A stretch of DNA of 64,000 bases from Dendrolimus kikuchii. Lineage: Eukaryota; Arthropoda; Insecta; Lepidoptera; Lasiocampidae. The notes under the pieces were generated by a model that did not search any database, was not told where the DNA came from, and saw only the letters and a list, made by a program, of their open reading frames with translations. The position numbers and the translations under genes are program-made. Positions within the stretch are counted from its first letter, which is position 1, and each line of letters starts with the position of its first letter. The stretch is from positions 19,434,888 to 19,498,887 of the forward strand of contig CM034406.1 in assembly GCA_019925095.2 (NCBI GenBank). The letters run 5' to 3'. Below, piece by piece: positions 21,345 to 32,420 of this stretch.

Positions 21345-21456
21345 GTAGGTACATCCTACTCGACCCCCCGTCGTAGAGTGTCGCCTCGCGGCGCCACCCG
21401 CCACTGTTGTTGCGCGCGCGCATCTAGTCAGTACAGCCGCCTACCATACTTGCAAG
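21345..21456 (+). promoter_or_regulatory. CpG-rich TATA-less promoter and short 5' UTR
   Basis: A GC/CpG-rich stretch (cctcgcggcgccacccgcc, gcgcgcgcgc) in AT-rich DNA leads to the arthropod initiator motif TCAGT at 21428-21432, about 28 bp upstream of the ATG at 21457. No TATA box seen. This supports a real transcription start rather than a chance ATG. Confidence 0.55.
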
Positions 21457-21492
21457 ATGAAGACTTGTGTAACAGTCGCTGTTATCCTAATG
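21457..21492 (+). CDS. Exon 1: start and signal-peptide-like N-terminus
   Basis: ATG in good context (gcaagATGA) encodes MKTCVTVAVILM, a charged start followed by a hydrophobic run typical of a signal peptide, and stops at an exact donor (G|GTGAGT, intron from 21493, phase 0). Joined to exon 2 the hydrophobic run gains one residue (I) before SRPCTS, a short but plausible signal sequence with possible cleavage after CTS. The partner exon is inferred from phase and strand; transcript evidence would settle it. No protein family recognised. Confidence 0.55.
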
Positions 21493-21679
21493 GTGAGTTA
21501 ATTTTCATCATACTCAGAGTTAGATAACAGCTAATTAAACAAACAGCGACCAGTTCTAATTTGAAACTATCAAATACCTTTCCACTCCGCGTCTGTTATT
21601 AGCAAGTTTAACATTAATTTACATACCTTAATTTAAATATCTGACAACTAATTGAATTATTGAATCATTTAATATTACA

Positions 21680-21899
21680 AGTGGTCGCCCGTGGTCGAAA
21701 TTCGACCGTAATAATTAATGTCAAAGACTATACTTCTATAATCACAGATTTCGCCACACTGTCAATTTGACTTGAATAATAAACAAAAGAGTATATATGC
21801 GTGTGTGTGTCAAATACATGGTAGTGTGTGTAATGTTTTTTTTTTATTGATTTAATGTATTTTTTATGCAAACTTTTAAAAAAATATTAGTATTCTATA
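21680..21899 (+). repeat. Repeat family F, part 1 (interrupted)
   Basis: cgcccgtggtcgaaattcg, then acagatttcgcca and gcgtgtgtgtgtcaa. It resumes at 22105 (taagtgtgcaaaatttcata) after a Helitron. Confidence 0.7.
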
Positions 21900-22100
21900 T
21901 CTATACTAATATTATAAAGAGGTAAAGTTTGTGAGTTTGTGACGTTGTAGGTGGTAATCTCTGGATCTACTAAAACGATTTTAAAAATTCTTTTACTGTT
22001 CGAAAGCTACGTTAACAGGGAGTGTCATAGGCTATATAACATGACGCTGTGTACCACGGGAGCGAGACAGAACGCAGGTGAAACCGCGCCGGGCCGCTAG
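21900..22100 (+). mobile_element. Helitron inserted in repeat F
   Basis: TCTATACTAATATTATAAAG start after A (21899) and CCGGGCCGCTAG end before T (22101). Related to 3549-3742. Sits cleanly inside a family F copy. Confidence 0.88.
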
Positions 22101-22104
22101 TAAA

Positions 22105-22195
22105 CTATAAGTGTGCAAAATTTCATACTCCTCCATCCGCGCAATTTTCGTAAAAAGGGGTACAAAGATTTTGCTTCACGTATTAATAATTAGAT
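22105..22195 (+). repeat. Repeat family F, part 2
   Basis: Matches 37350-37455: taagtgtgcaaaatttcata and aaaaaggggtacaaa. Confidence 0.7.
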
Positions 22196-22226
22196 AAAAT
22201 AGTTAATTGCGTATTTTATAATACGC

Positions 22227-22422
22227 ACCTTCCATGATCAAATTGATCGTGTACTAGCAGAAGGTGATGTCAGAAGCGTTAAGAACACACGAGCGTGCAT
22301 GTCAAGAGTTATGAATGTCAAAGAGGCAAGTGAGGTGTGTAAGAATAAGCCTAAATGGCACTCTGTTGTTCGTGCCTACCCCGCAAGGGAACTGGCGTGA
22401 AGTTATGTATGTATGTATGTAT
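22227..22422 (+). mobile_element. RTE-clade LINE copy 6
   Basis: RT C-terminal coding end and (ATGT)n tail. Confidence 0.92.
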
Positions 22423-22671
22423 CTATTTTATAATAACAATTTAGGTTTTATATACAACTTAAAAATAAATAACTTGAAATAAAATAAAAAAATACGTAAA
22501 TACATTTCTTACTGTACAACTTTCGCTATTCGAATCTCATTTTGACGGTGCACTGAGGTAACTTTTGCGTAAAATTGAAATAGGTTTATAAATAAATACT
22601 TACGATTAAAAGGGAACTTTATATACACCCTACAATGGGGCAGTCTTATCAAATAAAATCAAATTTGTTCA

Positions 22672-22910
22672 AAGAAAGAAAGAAAAGATTTATTGACTAA
22701 AAAAATAAATAATACATTCACAACATTTTTACATAAAACACAAAAACATATATGTAATTAATAAATAAATAACTAAGGCTTGTACGTCGACATTTTTAGT
22801 CAACGAGGTTGACGACTCAGCATTGTGCTGTATCGAAAGTTTTTAAAAATCCCGACATAGCGCTGATTTTCAGTGCCAACCTCCATACATCTTACCCAAC
22901 AACAACTATA
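22672..22910 (-). mobile_element. LINE 3' end (family G)
   Basis: Left tail gaaagaaagaaaag, right end near agcgctgattttcagtgcc. Non-coding. Confidence 0.55.
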
Positions 22911-22918
22911 TAGATATT

Positions 22919-22947
22919 GTATATATATATATATATATATATATGTG

Positions 22948-23021
<74 letters not shown>

Positions 23022-23025
23022 TATA
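22919..23025. repeat. (TA)n microsatellite
   Basis: ta repeats with sparse tg/tt interruptions. The Helitron at 23026 is inserted in it. Confidence 0.95.
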
Positions 23026-23496
23026 TCTTCTAATATATAAAATTCTCATGTTACAGTTTTCGTTGCCATACTCCTCCGAAACGGCTTGACCGATTTTGAT
23101 GAAATTTTTTGTGCTTATCCGGTATCTATGAGAATTGGCCAACATCTATTTTTCATCCCCCTAAATGTTAGGGGTAGTCCACCCCTAAATATTTTTTTTT
23201 TTTAGACAAAATTTTTAATTTCTATTTTTTTATGATACAACATACAAAAATACATACAATCCTCAATTTTCACCCTTCTACGATCAACCCTTATTTTTTA
23301 ATAGCCATTTTAGTAATTTAATCATTTTTCCTCTCCGGTCGAAAACTGATCAATCGTCATTTAATTAGTTATCCCCGCCAGATGTCTACAGGTGTCATTT
23401 CTGACCCAGTAAACAGCACGGACCCGGTAGGTGGCGCTGCAATCGGGTTCTAAATTTTATTTCTTTAGGGCAGAACAACGTCTGCCGGGACAGCTA

Positions 23497-23497
<1 letters not shown>
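23026..23497 (+). mobile_element. Non-autonomous Helitron in a (TA)n tract
   Basis: Begins TCTTCTAATATATAAAATTC after A and ends GCCGGGACAGCTAG before T, with (TA)n continuing on both sides, showing the A|T target directly. Contains the half-unit cggtaggtggcgctg of the 118-bp repeat. Confidence 0.88.

Positions 23498-23584
<87 letters not shown>
23498..23584. repeat. (TA)n microsatellite
   Basis: Continuation of the tract split by the Helitron. Confidence 0.95.
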
Positions 23585-23588
<4 letters not shown>

Positions 23589-24399
23589 GAAATTATAAAA
23601 GACTTAAAGATATATCTAACACGTAGTTTTTTTTTTTCTTAACATCTCTACGGACTCGAGTTCCGTACCTTTTTTTACTACTTAATTTCTATGAAAGATG
23701 TTAGAGTCCATACACGCTTATTGTTTATTTTTGTTAGTGTGTGACATTAATTTAGTGATTTATATGTTATGGTGTACCTTAAGATTAACTTATTATATTA
23801 ATTTATCCTATTTTTAATACTAAACTTATACTAATGTGTAGTGAATCTGTTACATGCTGGTGTTGTGAGGAAGTGCATGTGCAGTGTGGGCCTTATATCT
23901 GTACTTATATATATATTGTCCTATCTAGTGCCATGTGTGTTGTTTTTTTCTTTTCTGTGCCTGGGTTATTAATTTTTAGGCTCTGTGTGTCTTGGTTTGT
24001 TTGTGAAGTGTGCGTGTAATGCAATGCGATGGTAGTGCGCGTTGGTTAGAGTATGTGTATAAATTTTATTGTTAGTTATGTGTTTGTGACTTTGTGTGGT
24101 GTCATAATTTATTGTTTAATTGTTGTGACATGAAAAATTTTCAGTTGGTGTTGATGATGATGGATGGTTTAGGAGGGGGATTATTGTGAGACGTAGTGTT
24201 GTGAAAAGACAAAGAAAAAAACTACAATCTATTATGGGAAAAAAGGGCTATGCATTATTTTAAAGAAGAATTCCACAGTGAGTTCAACACTTTACTAAGA
24301 GTGGTACGTGGGGTCATTCCTTTCTTCCTCCATCAAATACTTTCAAAGCATGGTTAAATAGTTGGCGTATACGTTATAGTATACATATTTTTTGCTTAC
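23585..24399. other. No gene recognised; T/G-rich, C-poor stretch
   Basis: From about 23820 to 24200 the top strand is dominated by T and G with few C (many tgtgt and gtttgt words). Could be an old LINE 3' region or an expanded low-complexity tract. The open frame at 23834-24019 is not convincing. Confidence 0.5.
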
Positions 24400-24753
24400 A
24401 TACATACATAACTTCACGCCAGTTCCCTTGCGGGGTAGGCACGAACAACAGAGCGCCATTCAGGCTTACTCTTACACACCTCACTTGCTTCTTTGAAATT
24501 CGTAACTCTTGTCATGCACGCTCGTCTGTTTTTAGAGCTCCTGACATCACCTTCTGCTAGTACAGGATCAATTTGATCATAGAAGGTGTGTCGTGGCCTT
24601 CCACGACTTCTGCATCCATCCACTTTTGCATTGTATATCTGTTTAGACATTTTTTCACCATGCAGTCTTTCCACATGCCCGAACCACCGGAGCATTCCTT
24701 TCCTTACCTTCACCCCGACACTCTCTTTCAGACCAACTCTCTTTCTTACTTAT
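24400..24753 (-). mobile_element. RTE-clade LINE copy 7
   Basis: Reverse frame over about 99 codons: VRKGMLRWFGHVERLHGEKM...PARELA. Inverted relative to copy 8. Confidence 0.93.
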
Positions 24754-24940
24754 AAGAATAATAATCGACTAAATACACAAAAAGCCGATATTGTTGTGGT
24801 AACTAAGATTTTTGAATCTGTAGAGCCTTTTAGCCATTGATTAAACTAGACGCCCAGTGATAGACACGCGTCCGTCTGTGATTTTTAACCTAGGCTTACA
24901 TGCCCCGCGAAAAGCAATTTATGTGTTTAAAATACTGGTC

Positions 24941-25243
24941 TGAAAGAGAGTGCCGGGGTTAAGGTAAGGAAAGGAATGCTCCGGCGGTTCGGGCATGTGG
25001 AAAGAATGTATGATGAAAGAATGACTAAACAGATATACAATGCAAAAGTGGTTTGATGCAGAAGTCGTGGAAGGCCACGACACACCTTCCATGATCAAAT
25101 TGATCGTGTACTAGCAGAAGGTGATGTCAGGAGCCTTAAGAACAGACGAGTGTGCATGACAAGAGTTATGAATGTCAAAGAAGCAAGTGAGGTGTGTAAG
25201 AATACCCCGCAAGGGAACTGGCGTGAAATTATGTATGTATGTA
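24941..25243 (+). mobile_element. RTE-clade LINE copy 8
   Basis: Same region forward, with an internal deletion removing most of the segment between KN and TPQGNW. (ATGT)n tail. Confidence 0.9.
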
Positions 25244-25616
25244 CTAATTATTTCGAATTGAGGTTTCAAATTTCGAGCGACCGAGGTTTTGGGGCTTTAA
25301 GGGCAGGGAACACACCTTTTGTTCGAGTTTGGGAGGTTTTCGACTTATGGAGGTTCGGCTTAAAGAGGTTCTACTAATATTTTATACATGGTTTATATTT
25401 CGGGAAAGGCATTAGCGTTGCCATTTATCGAGGCAATGTGGCCAGTCTTTTGGGCACGTTTCCGACTGACAGCGGTCTGGTGCTAGATTTTATAGTTTAA
25501 TTTAACATACTTATATGTTTATTAGTGAATAAAATATAATGTAAGTAACTGCATATCGTACAATATTTATGTATACCACCTTTGACAAATATAATCTGTG
25601 TTATTTATTCCTGTCA
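25244..25616. other. No gene recognised
   Basis: Contains repeated gaggttt-type words (25255-25370) but no clear period or ORF. Confidence 0.4.
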
Positions 25617-25690
25617 CGGGTTGTCTGGAGGAGATCGCTTCTTAGCGATAAGACCGGCCATTGTGCACATTTTGAATATTTTTAGGATAT
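25617..25690 (+). mobile_element. LINE 3' UTR fragment (family E)
   Basis: ggttgtctggaggagatcgc with the atcgct/agcgat hairpin, as at 33507, 51766 and 59212. Confidence 0.7.
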
Positions 25691-25722
25691 AAGTTTTTTT
25701 TTGTGTTTTCTGTAATAGTGTG

Positions 25723-25728
<6 letters not shown>

Positions 25729-25803
<75 letters not shown>
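25729..25803. repeat. (CT)n microsatellite
   Basis: About 37 ct units with one at interruption. Confidence 0.98.
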
Positions 25804-25804
<1 letters not shown>

Positions 25805-26127
25805 ATTTAAATAGGATCATAATAATTCATTTATAAATTTGCTAATACGTTTATTAACTTTGTCTCTGTTTTTAAAGTTCCTGAATACAAAGTAATATTG
25901 AAAAATGAACTTGTGCGTTAACATTTAATTGTTAATTGAACTTGGCACAGAACCGTATAATTAATGATGGATGATATTTGTTTTATTTACTTGAAAAAAA
26001 GATTAGTGGCTTTGACCCACATGCGCACTCAACAACAAAGAAAAAAGATTGAACTCTTCAGATTATATTTACTAATTCGATACTTAAGTAATTTTAATCT
26101 ATAGCAGTCTGTTCTTATCTGTAATGT
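25804..26127. other. No gene recognised
   Basis: AT-rich, no feature. Confidence 0.4.
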
Positions 26128-26145
26128 CTCGACTTTAAAGTCGAG
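26128..26145. repeat. 18-bp perfect palindrome
   Basis: ctcgactttaaagtcgag, 12 bp upstream of the larger palindrome. Confidence 0.95.
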
Positions 26146-26157
26146 AAAAGAAAAAAA

Positions 26158-26211
26158 ATATGTACGAACGGCGCATCGCTGGTTAACCAGCGATGCGCCG
26201 TTCGTACATAT
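26158..26211. repeat. 54-bp perfect palindrome, no spacer
   Basis: Left arm 26158-26184 and right arm 26185-26211 are exact complements centred on GTTAAC. It ends 7 bp before the LTR start at 26219. Zero mismatches implies recent origin or active maintenance. Confidence 0.97.
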
Positions 26212-26350
26212 GAAATATTGTTAAAAGTTGGGCCACCTGCATACCTATTGTTTCATACAAAAAAAGAAATGCTGCGCACCTTGTTTATTGCCCCTCCCGC
26301 ATTCGGAGTTCTTTTGTTTACTTCGTGTTTAAACTTTAAAAACATCTATT

Positions 26351-26672
26351 TTATCCGTGCAGGAACGGAGAAAGAATACAATTTCCTGCGTTCGGGCGGC
26401 CTGTCGTAAGAGGCGACTTAACAACCCACAGCCAGGTGCTAGGGCATTTGCCCGACTGGGTGGCTACCACCCCTGGTCTAAAGTATGTCGCCATAATAAC
26501 CTTGAGTTGTGTTCCGGCATTAGTGTCCAGGTTCCGGTCTCCCTTAAGAGAGCAGCAGCGCATTTGTAGCAACTTTGGTGTTGCAAATGTCCATAGGCGA
26601 TGGTAACCGCTTTCCATCAAGTGGGCCGTCTGCCTGTCTGCTGAACTCCTGCAATAAAAAAAATAAAAAAAA
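26351..26672 (+). mobile_element. SINE-like element family B, full length
   Basis: Complete unit with A-rich end (aataaaaaaaataaaa). First of two head-to-tail copies. Confidence 0.94.
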
Positions 26673-26681
26673 TATATTATT

Positions 26682-27006
26682 ATCCGTGCAGGAACGGAGA
26701 AAGAATACAATTTCCTGCGGCCGGGCGGCCTGTCGTAAGAGGCGACTTAACAACTCACAGCCAGGTGGTAGGGCATTTGCCCCACTGGATGGCTACCATC
26801 CCTGGTCTAAAGTATGTCGCCATAACAACCTTGAGTTATGTTCCGGCATTAGTGACCAGGTTCCAGACTCCCTTAAGAGAGCAGCAGCGCATTTGTAGCA
26901 CCTTTGGTGTTGCAAATGTCCATAGGCGATGGTAACCGCTTTTCATCAAGTGAGCCGTCTGCCTGTCTGCTGATCTCCTGCAATAAATAATAATAATAAT
27001 AATAAT
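26682..27006 (+). mobile_element. SINE-like element family B, full length
   Basis: Second tandem copy. Its A-rich end merges with the (AAT)n tail of a reverse SINE S. Confidence 0.93.
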
Positions 27007-27008
27007 CG

Positions 27009-27237
27009 GCAGACAAACACACATATTATATATCCCCAAATTAAGCATGTTACGCTTGTGTTATGGGTAATATACAACGGACTACTCTGGGGCCGATCCC
27101 AGACACCCAGACCATAGTAAATAACGGAGAAAATACGTTTCCGAAATTTGCTATACCAGGAATCGAACCCGAAGCCTCTGCGTTGCAGTGAGGTAGGCCA
27201 GCAAAGGCTTAGCCCGCTCAATCACAGACGCCGTCAA
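27009..27237 (-). mobile_element. tRNA-derived SINE (family S) copy 2
   Basis: Reverse copy: B box complement ggaatcgaacc and A-box region gcccgctcaatcaca at the right. Confidence 0.9.
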
Positions 27238-27741
27238 ATTGTTTCATACTAAAGAAGAAATGCTGCGCACCTTGTTTATTGCCCTCCCGCATTCGGAGTT
27301 CTTTTGTTTACTTCGTGTTTAAACTTTAAAAACATCTATTGTTATTTTATGGCTGTAATTAGAGTCGAACTAATCCTTTATTTTATGGCCGCCATTAGTG
27401 TCGGATAATCCTTGTTTTAATTGCATTGCGTCGAAGCTTGCCAGATGTGCGGGTTAACGCGGCCCCTTTGTCGGTATTGTACATTTTAGTATAAAACAAT
27501 GCCCAAACGGACGGGTGAGGCAGTCGAGCGACGACTCTATACGATTAAGACGTGTGTAGTATTTTCGATTAGCGACATAGTGACGGACTTTGCGCGTGTT
27601 GAATTGCATTGAATCATGCAGTGTAAACTGGTTGCATCCAGTTGTATTTTTGTACCTGTTCTATACGTGTTTGTACAGTTCTAATAAATTCTATAGTAAT
27701 TCCAACGGCATTTATTTTAATTCGAGTCCTGTAGCTAGTTT

Positions 27742-27952
27742 AATATGCAATCAAATAAGCCGAACACAGTATAAATCTATCGCGTATGCCAACATGAAAA
27801 TAAATGTAGTGAATACCGTCTATATATTATACAATTGAGAGGTTTGAATTATAATCTGTATACGATTATCACACATTACTAAGGATAAATATTGTAACAA
27901 AATTATTGTAAATTACAGACAACTACTCGATACAAAACAGGCGCTAATCAGA
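27742..27952. other. No gene recognised
   Basis: AT-rich spacer. Confidence 0.4.
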
Positions 27953-28185
27953 CAAACACACAAACACACACATTGTATATCCCCAAATTAAGCAAGTTAC
28001 GCTTGTGTTATGGGTAATATTCGACGGATTACTCTCGGGCCGATCCCAGACACCCAGACCATAGTAAATAACGGAGAAAAGACGTTTTTCCGAAATTTAC
28101 TATACCAGGAATCGAACCCGGAGCCTCTGCGTTACAGTGAGGTAGGCCGGCAAAGGCTTAGCCCGCTCAACCACAGAGGCCGTAA
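27953..28185 (-). mobile_element. tRNA-derived SINE (family S) copy 3
   Basis: Reverse copy with ggaatcgaacccgg (B box complement) and gcccgctcaaccacag (A box complement). Best-preserved promoter boxes in the window. Confidence 0.92.
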
Positions 28186-28420
28186 TCATAGAATAAATAA
28201 AAATATAACATTACTATTCAATTAAGGAAATGCTGATTGTATCGTTTACAAATAAGAGGGTACTTAACAAAATTAATTATTAACTTTAAACGGAAACATG
28301 ATAAGAACGACTATGCTACTAAGTAACTGTAACAGTCGACGATCCCATACTAACAGGCGGTTTAGAATCGTTTAGCCTTTGGAGACTGCATCCCGCTGCG
28401 TTTTATTTTTTAATTTTTTA

Positions 28421-28687
28421 TATTGCAGGAGTTCGGCAGACAGGCAGACGGCCCACTTGAAAGCGGTTACCATCGCCTATGGACATTTGCAACACCAAAG
28501 GTGCTACAAATGCGCTGCTGCTCTCTTAAGGGAGACTGACAAGGTTGTTCTGGCAACATACTATAGACCAGGGGTGGTAGTCATCCATTCGGGCGAATGC
28601 CCTACCACTTGTGGGATGTTTTGTCGCCTCTTACAATAGGCCGCCCGGCCGCAGGAAATTGTATTCTTTCTTCGTTCCTGCACGGAT
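28421..28687 (-). mobile_element. SINE-like element family B, internally deleted
   Basis: tattgcaggagttcggc to tcctgcacggat, missing about 35 bp in the middle. Confidence 0.9.
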
Positions 28688-29063
28688 TCCTGCGTATACT
28701 ACCGCCTGTACAACGCTGGAGCCCCACGCTTAACTACACAACGGTGCTCTAGAAAGTTTATTCCGCGTATACCAGTGATCTGGAGGGAACTTCTCGCCGA
28801 AATGTTCCCTCTGCGCTACGACATAGGGTCGTAAAATTTCCTAGAGTCCATAGGCGACGGTAATCACCTTCCAGACTTTATAGAAAACCAAATGAGACGA
28901 AGAAAAGCTGCAACAAGGATTGTTTTATTTATCAATACTGATAGTCGTCCAGTGGTCGAAATTCGACTTTATTCTATCAATTTGCTACCTAATTATAGCT
29001 CACTATGTATAATTAGTTTGTGTATTTATGATAAAATTAAATTAAAAGAAATACGTTTGTGTT
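28688..29063. other. No gene recognised; small family F fragment
   Basis: At 28950-28975 the phrase cagtggtcgaaattcgac matches family F. The rest (28690-28880) is unassigned and relatively GC-rich. Confidence 0.4.
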
Positions 29064-29620
29064 GTGAATGGAGCGTTAGGTAAACTTCTAGACGCTAAGA
29101 ACCTCAGCCAGAAGGCCCAGCTCGCCGTACACAACGCGGTGCTGGTACCTACGCTCACGTATGGATGCGAGTGTTGGGTATGGAAGAGAGAGCATGAAAG
29201 TAGAGTAAACGCGGTCGAGATGCGAGCACTGCGCAAAATCTGCGGAGTGACGCTCGCGGACCGTGTTCGTAATACCGAAGTAAGAAAGAGAGTGTTGGGG
29301 TGAAGGTAAGGAAAGGAATGCTCCGGTGGTTCGGGCATGTGGAAAGAATGCATGATGAAAGAATGACTAAACAGATACACAATGCAAAAGTGGATGGATG
29401 CAGAAGTCGTGGAAGGCCACGACACACTTTCCATGATCAAATTGATCGTGTACTAGCGGAGGGTGATGTCAGGAGCCTTAAGAACAGACGAGCTTGCATG
29501 ACAAGAGTTATGAATGTCAAAGAGGCAAGTGAGGTGTGTAAGAATAAGCCTAAATGGCACTCTGTTGTTCGTGCCTACCCCGCAAGGGAACTGGCGTGAA
29601 GTTATGTATGTATGTATGTA
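29064..29620 (+). mobile_element. RTE-clade LINE copy 9, longest 5' extent group
   Basis: Starts at the codons NGALGKLLDAKNLSQKAQLA and runs through LVPTLTYGCECWVWKREHES, ALRKICGVTLADRVRNTEV, MLRWFGHVERM and RSRGRPRHTFHDQ to PARELA. One frameshift near 29300 (KRVLG-stop). (ATGT)n tail. Confidence 0.94.
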
Positions 29621-29732
29621 CGTTTGTAAGATAATACGTGTTATTTTCATGATGCGATTTTTATCTGGGATAAGGCCGTTTCATGCAGTTGGCGATGGGT
29701 TTAACGCGTTATTTTTTATTTTTTTATATTTT

Positions 29733-30036
29733 ATTGTAGGAGTTCAGCAGACAGGCAGACGGCCCACTTGATGGAAAGCGGTTACCATCGCCTATGGACA
29801 TTTGCAACACCGAAGGTGCTACAAATGCGCTGCTGCTCTCTTAAGGGAGACTTAAACCTGGTCACTAATGCCGGAATACAACACAAGGTTGTTATGGCGG
29901 CATACTCTAGACCAGGGGTGGTCGCCATCCAGTCGAGCAAATACCCTACCACCTAGCTGTGGGTTGTTTTGTCGCCTCTTACGACAGGCCGCCTGGCCGC
30001 AGGAAATTGTATTCTTTCTCCGTTTCTGCACGGATG
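29733..30036 (-). mobile_element. SINE-like element family B, full length
   Basis: ttattgtaggagttcagcag to gtttctgcacggat. Confidence 0.93.
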
Positions 30037-30255
30037 AAAATTATATTTAAGATGCGACATTTTTAATGACGCTAAATATTGAAAGATAACGCATTTGTAC
30101 ACTAACGTGGTTACGCGTTAGCGATGTTATTTTTGACGCTTCAAATAAGACGCATGCGACCACAGCCTTAATATTTAATACTAATGCAGATTAATCCCTC
30201 ATCAAGAAGAATTATTGACATCAATAATAAAGAAAAGACAAAGAAGAATTAATAA

Positions 30256-30606
30256 TTACATACATACATATATAACTTCACGCCAGTTCCCTTGCGGGGT
30301 AGGCACGAACAACAGAGCGCCATTTAGGCTTATTCTTACACACCTCACTTGCTTCTTTGACATTCATAACTCTTGTCATGCACGCTCGTCTGTTCTTAAG
30401 GCTCCTGACATCACCTTCTGCTAATACACGATCAATTTGATCATGGAAGGTGTGTCGTGGCCTTCCACGACTTCTGCATCCATCCACTTTTGCATTGTAT
30501 ATCTGTTTAGTCATTCTTTCATCATGCATTCTTTCCACATGCCCGAACCACCGGAGCATTCCTTTCCTTACCTTCACCCCGACACTCTCTTTCAGACCAA
30601 CTCTCT
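30256..30606 (-). mobile_element. RTE-clade LINE copy 10
   Basis: 99-codon intact reverse frame for the RT C-terminus. Its 5' end abuts a truncated family C SINE with no spacer. Confidence 0.93.
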
Positions 30607-30898
30607 GCAGTGCAGTTTTATTTTCTAAAAATGTGTAAAATTACTCTAAAATGAACAATAGTTGTAGGATATTGATAGTTTTTGAGTAGTAATTATGTGT
30701 TTTGTGAGAAATGTGAACTGTATAGTCAAATGTGGCCTTTTGAGTTGTCACAAGAATTCCGTTGAATGGCACCAGCTGATAACCTACAGTTCAGCTGTGT
30801 TACACATAGTTTTAAGAATATGAAGAAACTATACATATTGTAAACTAAGATCTGGCTTAAAGGCCTAGCTGCCAAGCCATAAACCTAAATAAATAAAA
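30607..30898 (+). mobile_element. SINE-like family C, 5'-truncated, extended tail
   Basis: Starts inside the element at gcagttttattttc. Carries the extra segment (cagctgataacctacag...) and the ggcttaaaggcctagctgcc tail. Confidence 0.88.
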
Positions 30899-31103
30899 GT
30901 AAGCTGAGTTGGCCAGTTTGCGAACAAAACTAAAAAAAACGGTTATTCGACCCACCTCTTGACATGGGTCATTGTGAGCGCTGCGTGAGCGGAAATCATG
31001 ACGTCATTAGTGACGTTTAAGCCACGACCGTAACGACCGCGGTCGCCTAGTAGAAGTTGTGAGATACTAAAGGAACGCGCCCTAGGTAGAACCTTAATCT
31101 TAT
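30899..31103. promoter_or_regulatory. CpG-containing patch with a CRE palindrome
   Basis: Holds TGACGTCA at 30999-31006, a second TGACGT at 31011, and the palindrome cgaccgcggtcg nearby. Relatively GC-rich. Could be promoter-like DNA or an unrecognised repeat. Confidence 0.25.
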
Positions 31104-31350
31104 ACTATTATATAAAGCTGAAGAGTTTGTTTATTTGCTTGAACGCGATAATTTCAGGAACTACTGGTCTGATTTGAAAAATTCTTTCAATGTTAGATAG
31201 CCCATTTATCGAGGAAGGCTAGAGGCTATATATAATCACGCTAAGACTAATAGGAGCGAAACACCAATGAAGAATGTTTCAAAATCGGGGGGTTTTTTTT
31301 ACTTCCTTTTTTTACCTATTCCACGCGGACGATTAGCGAGCAGAAGCTAG
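31104..31350 (+). mobile_element. Non-autonomous Helitron
   Basis: tataaagctgaagagtttg start, ctag end (31347-31350) before T. Same family as 20651 and 59495. Confidence 0.83.
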
Positions 31351-31630
31351 TACATAGATAAGAGGAAATATAGACCAAAAGGATATAAGTACTTACATAT
31401 AAAAAAATTAAAAAAAATAATAGTGCAAATACGTACTGTCTTAAAATGTTGTCTGTGACTGTTAAAGTAGATATAATTATCTCCTATGATTAAAATTCCT
31501 GACGCCAATTGAAAGTATGTATATAACTAATATGTATTATTTAATAGAGGTAATTATAAGAATAAATTAGTAATTAAGTAGTTTGTATGCTTGTGTATAT
31601 GCTGCCATTTTCATGTATATATCTGTGAAT
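31351..31630. other. No gene recognised
   Basis: AT-rich spacer. Confidence 0.4.
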
Positions 31631-32068
31631 ATAGTAGAGTAAACGCGGTCGAGATGCGAGCACTGCGCAAAATCTGCGGAGTGACGCTTGCGGACCGTGT
31701 TCGTAATACCGAAGTAAGAAAGAGAGTTGGTCTGAAAGAGAGTGTCGGGGTGTAGGTAAGGAAAGGAATGCTCCGGTGGTTCGGACATGTAGAAAGAATG
31801 CATGATGAAAGAATGAATAAACAGATATACAATGCAAAAGTGGATGGATGCAGAAGTCGTGGAAGGCCACGACACACTTTCCATGATCAAATTGATCGTG
31901 TACTAGCAGAAGGTGATGTTAGGAGCCTTAAGAACAGACGAGCGTGCATGACAAAGAGTTATGAATATCAAAGAAGCAAGTGAGGTGTGTAAGAATAAGC
32001 CTAAATGGCGCTCTGTTGTTCGTGCCTACCCCGCAAGGGAACTGGCGTGAAGTTATGTATGTATGTAT
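31631..32068 (+). mobile_element. RTE-clade LINE copy 11
   Basis: From SRVNAVEMRALRKICGVTLA to the tail, with an in-frame stop (gtgtagg) and a late indel before PKWRSVV. Confidence 0.92.
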
Positions 32069-32269
32069 ATCTGTGAATAAAGTGGGTTGATAATAAAATA
32101 TTGTCTAAAGAAATAACACGTTTAGTTAGATAACTGTTTTGTACACCAATACGGAACTAAAGTTACAGAATAATCTATACATATCATAAAACTGTAGGTC
32201 TAATTTCTGTACAATGAAAAAAAATCTAAAAATCGAGTCAGGGGGATGTAAGAAGTGAAATAGAACTAA

Positions 32270-32420
32270 TTTAATTTTTTTTTTAATTTTTTGCTTTCTC
32301 TGTTGGTCTGCTTGTCTGTTTGTACCGGCTAATCTCCGCAACGACTGGACCAATTTAAATGTAATTTTGTATGGTGGTAGCTTGATCCTTGATCAACATA
32401 TAGGCATCAGCGAAATTTAT
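32270..32420 (+). mobile_element. Helitron-like fragment
   Basis: tgtctgtttgtaccggctaa and aacgactggaccaatttaa are the characteristic 5' wording of lepidopteran Helitron-like repeats. Ends unclear. Confidence 0.5.

Larger units (their letters stand above)
26219..27741 (+). mobile_element. Solo LTR (family L) split by a SINE cluster
   Basis: Begins tgttaaaagttgggccacctg and, after the insertion, continues 27238-27741 with the features of the family: TATA-like gtataaaac, gacggactttgcgcgtgt, ttctaataaattctata and aattcgagtcc. The 3' terminus is diverged. The segment 26247-26350 is repeated at 27238-27340 on the other side of the cluster. Confidence 0.75.
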
